Of a stretch of DNA of 64,000 nucleotides, positions 59,101 to 64,000 are shown piece after piece. The position numbers and the translations under genes are program-made. The stretch comes from Bolinopsis microptera. Its lineage: Eukaryota; Ctenophora; Tentaculata; Lobata; Bolinopsidae. Positions within the stretch are counted from its first letter, which is position 1. Each line of letters starts with the position of its first letter. The stretch is taken from assembly GCF_026151205.1 (NCBI RefSeq), contig NC_087076.1, forward strand, positions 18,213,419-18,277,418. The letters are read 5' to 3'. The notes under the pieces were generated by a model. That model did no database searches and was not told where the DNA came from. It was given only the letters and a program-made list of their open reading frames with translations.

Positions 59101-62100
59101 GAAGAAGAGAAAATGTACTCTAGTAATAGTATATTGCTCCTTTGGGTATAATGAGGGGATTTCAGCGAGAAACGTACAAAATGTTGCTTTTTTCAGTGCT
59201 ACACTTGTAGAAAAGTACAGGATGTTGCATCAGGGGGTAACATTTCGGTCCAAGCTTACAATTAAATAATAATAAAAAGTTTCGTCTTTTGCAAATAATT
59301 GCAAATACAACAAACAGCAACGACAAAAATGTTGCAGACAAAACTAGATAGGAATTTGGCGAAATTTTAAATTAGTGATGCTACTTATAATTACTATCAT
59401 ATATATCTTGTGATCGGGATTTTTTGATTATTGATAGGTCTGTCTACAGTTTATCTTAACTTACTCGTATTATTTAAGATCTTTGTAATCAAGATACAGA
59501 TCTCTGACACCTCATTACTCTTCCATATTCCCGCATTATATCTGGAACAGGATTGGTATGTTGATGTTATTGCCCTGCACGCGGGCTTAATGTGGCCGAG
59601 TGTATCTAAACAATTTGAACACGGAACAATGCAAGAAGATGGAATGTTATTATTAAAACATGAATGGTTATATCACGTATGGAACGGTTCACGCATATTT
59701 CTGTCTCCACCTCTTTCTTGAGTGTAGTCTCCCGCCGATCATTATTTTACACCCAGTTTTAAATCAACTGGAGACAACAAATTTCCCACGAAAACAATCC
59801 TGAATCTAGATATAAACTCACCCGGTAGTGGAAGAATCGAGTAGCTGCAATTATCATCCTCAAAACTAGAACCACGCTCAAACGATCAAAAATTAATGTA
59901 AAATCAAAACTGCTTTCAAAAGTAGATAAGCGGATACTCAAGATTGGAGTAATATGAAGAAAGTAACTTGAATCTAAAGTTTAGTGACGATTACCTCACT
60001 CTCCGACACCCCTTGGAGATGCTCTCTTCTTTCAAAGTTCTCTTAATCTAATTCTACCATCACACTACACTGTCATTCAACCTCCATGCTAACAAGGTGA
60101 TTGGTTCGTGAATTTGAGGATTGTCTGTGATTGGACAACTGTTTGATCAGTTAGTATGTGTTAGTCTGTCTAGTGAAATGTTAACCTAAAAGCGGTGAGA
60201 TTGCTGTAAATTTCGGGATCTTACATCAGAATCTGAGTGATTGATTCCAATTAGGATTCAATTATATCAATTAAATGTAAGGTTCGGTGATCAGTCGGTC
60301 ATTGATCCTATTCCTTTGATACAACAGAAGTATAACCACATTCCGATTAGAGTAAAGCGGTGCGTGTTAGTCAGATAAAGATAACATCGTAAACCGAGCT
60401 CTTTTTAATTGTTTTAAATCAGATCTTCCTCTTTGAACCAACTTGTTTCGCGAAACCTCCCTAGCTGCACCACCAGGAGTATTATCCGATATATATTACC
60501 AATATTTACTATTTAGGTCCTGGTTTGCACATAAAACATGCACCATGTTCGGAGTACACGCAGTTCCATCAACGTAAGTGGAGGAGGTGACGCTCTCATA
60601 GCCCCACCCTTATACTAGTATGCTTGCAACCAATCTCTTGATGATATTAAACCCGGTTTATGCTATGGATATTTAGCCCCCTAAGTGCAGTAGTAACAAG
60701 CAAGAACAACCTAAAATTACTAGAACTCAGATATATCTGAACCATGTTTGGGAACATACCTGACAGGATGGCGCCACTTTGTAATTTCTCGAGATCGAAG
60801 AGGAAAACATTTCCTCAGACTCAACCTCCTTGGGTGTAATCTGAGGAGTTTTTGAGGTTGGGCTAGGTGGTGTTCTGTTAGGAAGTTTTAAGGTTGGGTT
60901 GGGTTGTGGTCTGTTTGGAGGCATGGAAGAAGGTGCATTCACAACACCAGAGCTTTCGTCAGAACGGTGCCTGAAACGACAGATTTTATCAAGCGAGTAA
61001 AATTCAACATAAATACTTCAGTGAAAGTTTCTGACAAATTTGCAGTGATGTAATCAAACCTGGAAACCCTGATAAGTGATTAGTCTGAAAACATGCAAAT
61101 TTCAAACCTAAAAACCTTATCCTACTCGAATTTCCCATAAAAATGTACAAACTACATTTATGTTCGGAAACAAGAAGAAAGTACTAACATGTCAGAATCT
61201 GGCCGTCGTGGAGCAGAAGGAGATAGGACTGAAGCGGGCGAGGTCATCTCCATATAAACATCCTCCTCAGGCGGGGGTTTGTTAGGAGGCTGAGAATGTA
61301 TCCTGACTGGGGGTTGATGGATGTTCCTTGAAGGTGGTTGGGTGGCGTGTCTAGGCGGGTGTTCAGATACCACCCTACTTGGTAGATCAGGGCCCGTTTT
61401 AGTATCTAGTTGTGAAGGTGTACTGCTGATACTAGAGCTGCGGTTCTGTTTGGGACTGAGTAAGCTCTCCAGAGCTCTGGTGATGTCGTTAGGATTGACA
61501 CCCTGTGACTGTGTATTAGACGGTTGAGACCGGGGACTCAGTAGTGGAGGTGGGGTCTGATTACGATTAGCTGGTGAAGGGGGTCGGTTTGTCTCCACTT
61601 TGTGAGAAAAGTGGACACTTCGCGGTTCTACTTGCTGTTGCCGTGGTTGCTGCTTATTGTGATTATTTTCGGCAGACAGGGGTCGTGGTTGCTGGTTAGT
61701 TTGAGAATTCTGATTATATTCGGCAGACAGGGGTCGTGGTTGCTGGTTATTTTGAGAATTCTGATGATATTCGGCAGACAGGGGTCGTGGTTGTTGTTTA
61801 TTTTGAGAATTCTGATTATATTCAGCTGATAAGGGTCGCTGGTTATTCCTACTCTTGATAACCGCCTGCTGAAGACTCTGCAATGGTACAGGATGTTGTG
61901 GACTGTTGGTTCGTACTGGGAAAGTAGTATCTTGTCTAGTGTTGAAGGTAGGGCTGGTTATCCTGATGTTAGAGGGTCTCTGAGGATAACCATTCTCAGC
62001 TACAACCGGCCCGTGATCACTAAGATCAACACTGTTCCTCTCACTGCTAGATTCAATGCTTTGACTGTTCCGTTTTCTGAACATATCAACTCTATCATCT

Positions 62101-63133
62101 CTAAAAACAGGGTACTCCTGATCGATATATCTGTGATCCAATGAACGTTCACTTCGTAGACTTTGTAAACTAATCTCGCTACTCTCACTCACTTCACTCC
62201 CTCGTGATCCCTTCCTCATTCGTGTCGCATTATAACCAAAATTCTTAGCTTTAGGAGGCAAGGCTGGTCTCAGGGCACGAGATTGTCTCATTTGAGCGTC
62301 TCTGATCTGTCTAGACATGGGATCGGAGTCCTGACTTGAAAAAGAGGGACTGGGACTCAGGGAGCTGTATTGAGAAGCAGTGGAGGAGGCTGAGCGACGA
62401 GGTGGAGTACGGGAGACAGTGCGGCGAGGTGGAGTTGGAGGTCCACTACGTGGGGTCTGGTGTGGAGGAGTCTGATTAGCAGGTTGGGGTAGTCGGGAGG
62501 GGAGGAGAGATATAGCTGGTTTAGAGGAGAGGTGAGGAGGGACGTTGGGAGAGGCAGGGTGTTTGGAAAAGAGTCCAGCTTGTTCAGCTAACATACTACT
62601 CGTGTTCTGGGCTCGTTCCACTGTCAGGTGAAAGTGAGTCTCACGTGATCTCATGTCCTCTATACAACGCCTGAAAAAAAAATGAGAAATTATTTTTGTG
62701 TTGCCTTTATTGATATTACTTTAATTGTCTGTAATTCGCACTATTTGATCGTGCTAGGTACCTGTCTCCTTAAAATTATTGTTTGCCTTATGTTGCCTTA
62801 TCTAGAATAGCTGATGTAGAATAAAAGGACGCATGTTTGTTTCATGGTTACCATATCAGCACCACAATATAGACAATATTTAAACGATCATTAACTCATT
62901 TCTCAACAAACTCCGTTCAGAGCTTAACGTCCCTGACTACTCGAGTGTACACTCTGTGTAAGCACACTGCACCAGGGCACCCTGGAGTAGCGCCACCAGC
63001 TGGTCTTACACTTGTAATAACGCATGTATCATCTTACCATCTAATCGAGTTTCTGTGGCCAGCAACCAATATCATAGAAAATGAGCTGGTGTGACGGCTT
63101 ACCTGGATATTATACACTCTGAGATTGGATTAC
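56120..63133 (-). CDS. Proline-rich, repeat-rich scaffold-like protein, five exons seen, both ends incomplete
   Basis: Exons 5' to 3' (minus): 63133-63103, 62670-61189, 60970-60760, 58704-58667, 57794-56120. All four junctions agree in phase, giving about 1,145 codons. I do not recognise the family. The second exon is Pro/Ser-rich with SH3-type motifs (RPALPPKAK, PPTPPRR), a 17-residue repeat (RPLSAEYNQNSQ..QQP, about four copies) and EEDVYMEMTSP, a YxxM motif of the kind bound by PI3-kinase p85 SH2 domains. The last exon is unusual: a 15-residue His/Gly/Asp repeat (GPHYDEHRGPDHLHG, five or more copies), then many acidic SNEEHRG-type units, ending in a basic stretch (GGKRKVVGRNCGKR). It finishes at AATCATAAG/GTAGGAAG, a donor, or reads through to a stop at 56075. 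The 5' start lies outside or was not found. A docking or adaptor role is inferred only from motifs. Confidence 0.65.
57177..57435. repeat. 45-bp coding tandem repeat in the scaffold-like gene
   Basis: About five copies of a 45-bp unit (core GTGATCGGGTCCACGGTG) lie within the last exon of the minus-strand gene and encode the 15-residue HRGPDHLHG-type repeat. Unit length is a multiple of three, so the frame survives copy-number change; other frames also read open here. Confidence 0.85.
57907..58320. repeat. ~228-bp tandem duplication inside an intron
   Basis: Two diverged direct copies, 57907-58134 and 58135 to about 58320, both starting AAGAAATGACAGCAACTCTA and sharing TTAACTTGATCTTGTAT and ATGCCAAACAAGGAGAGAAA. 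They lie in the intron between exons 58704-58667 and 57794-56120. Confidence 0.85.
61640..61850. repeat. 51-54-bp coding tandem repeat (RPLSAEYNQNSQ units)
   Basis: About four copies of a unit containing GGCAGACAGGGGTCGTGGTT lie within the large second exon of the minus-strand scaffold-like gene. They encode the RPLSAEYNQNS repeat and keep the frame. Confidence 0.85.
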
Positions 63134-64000
63134 CTGTGACAAAAGGGGGACTGTGTGGGTAATGTGGATAGTGTGAATTTGTGGCGGGACTAGTATGAAA
63201 GGGGAGATGAGCACGTACAGTCTCAGAGAGTTGTAACTGTACGTACTAACTTACTTTATTGTATTTACTTACTTACTTTTACTTTACTGTACCAAACTTA
63301 TTGATAATTAATTTTGTTTAGTTTTGTAGGAGAGTCTGGAGTACTAAGTGTAACGGAACTTATCTATTCAATAGGTGATCACATTATCAATAATCTAGTT
63401 ATGTTTGTCAGGGTTAATAAGGGGTAAAACTTCAATATGATGTAGTTTAATAGCAGTCTGAATAATAACAATAACAGTGTTAAATTACACTTTATGCTCA
63501 GTCAGGTCCCAGAATAGGTTTGCTTTGTTCGCTGTGACGTGAACTGTAATACAAAGTCTCAACTTCCAACACACAATACGAAGGCGAGGATCTAACGCTA
63601 TCCAGGGCTTATAGTAGCTTTGTGAAATGAAGCTTTGTGACATTTAGCTGTGTGACATTAAGCTTTGTGACATTTAGCTTTGTGACATTAAGCTCTGGCA
63701 CTTTTAAAAACACTCGCCAGAAGAAACCTGATATATATTCGCCTCGGGTGTACACTAGCTTTACTCTCTGATAACAGAGAATTAAATCATCATACTTAGA
63801 TCATCTCCCGTTGATAAAAGCTCAAACCATGACTCTGTGTTCTCCAGATCGGTAATCTGAGTCACCATGTTCTACTTTAAACATACCCTGGAGCAATTAT
63901 CATTATACAGAGCCTGACTCTCTATAATGCAGTTCAACAAACCCTGGTTACTCGCTCAACGATTACACAAGACACTAGTAAACGTGGTTAGTATCGGTCT
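63134..64000. other. Upstream intron or flank of the scaffold-like gene
   Basis: The exon at 63133 begins in phase 1, so a further 5' exon must exist. I found no frame-compatible exon before the window ends. The 15-bp repeat listed next lies here. Confidence 0.4.
63616..63690. repeat. 15-bp tandem repeat, five copies
   Basis: Five consecutive units of AGCTTTGTGACATTA/T type (63616, 63631, 63646, 63661, 63676), with one to three substitutions between copies. Confidence 0.9.

Noticed and set aside
59431-59721. 96-codon plus-strand ORF
   Set aside because: Hydrophobic at the start with no recognised motif and no splice context; length is compatible with chance.
59827-59870. Possible extra minus-strand exon (DDNCSYSILPLP) in the scaffold-like gene
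   Set aside because: It has splice-like ends, but its exit phase does not fit the next exon at 58704, whereas skipping it joins 60760 to 58704 in phase.

Overview
This window looks like nuclear DNA from an invertebrate animal. Its genes have GT-AG introns, mostly of about 50 to 400 bp. The protein families are animal ones: C2H2 zinc-finger proteins, a five-PDZ scaffold and rhodopsin-like GPCRs on single exons. The intergenic DNA is AT-rich and carries non-LTR retrotransposons, fold-back elements and many minisatellites. I cannot name the phylum from the sequence. No bacterial operon, CRISPR array, tRNA or rRNA was seen.

Layout. 1-5.2 kb: a TTAA-bounded fold-back element, then a large minisatellite field (39-bp units, longer degenerate units, and about 30 copies of a 51-bp unit with a 306-bp higher-order period). 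5.4-7.3 kb: a single-exon nine-finger C2H2 gene (+) flanked by a diverged direct repeat of about 215 bp. 8.0-17.1 kb: a ten-exon C2H2 gene (-), rebuilt here as a 485-residue protein with six fingers and an eh1-like motif. 17.5-24.7 kb: no gene seen; one perfect-looking hairpin element. 24.8-30.8 kb: an 18-exon gene (-) encoding a 1,109-residue protein with five PDZ domains. 31.2-33.1 kb: a 5'-truncated LINE (+). 36.1-37.2 kb and 42.3-43.3 kb: two paralogous GPCR genes pointing away from each other. 44.7-45.9 kb: a third, unrelated GPCR gene (-). 47.7-48.4 kb: an orphan exon (-). 49.6-54.1 kb: a nearly complete two-ORF LINE (+) with an SGNH-esterase-like first ORF and an intact endonuclease/reverse transcriptase. 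56.1-63.1 kb: a partial multi-exon gene (-) for a proline-rich, repeat-rich scaffold-like protein with a YMEM motif.

The multi-exon models were assembled by hand. In each, every exon-exon junction agrees in reading phase, and several junctions rebuild a domain: the sixth finger of the 485-residue protein gets its last histidine from the final exon, and four of the five PDZ domains run across introns. The genes do not form an operon or a visible pathway. Common themes are transcription regulation (two zinc-finger genes), receptor signalling (three GPCRs) and scaffolding (the PDZ protein and the YMEM protein). CACGTG and TGACGTCA palindromes recur near genes and in one tandem array.
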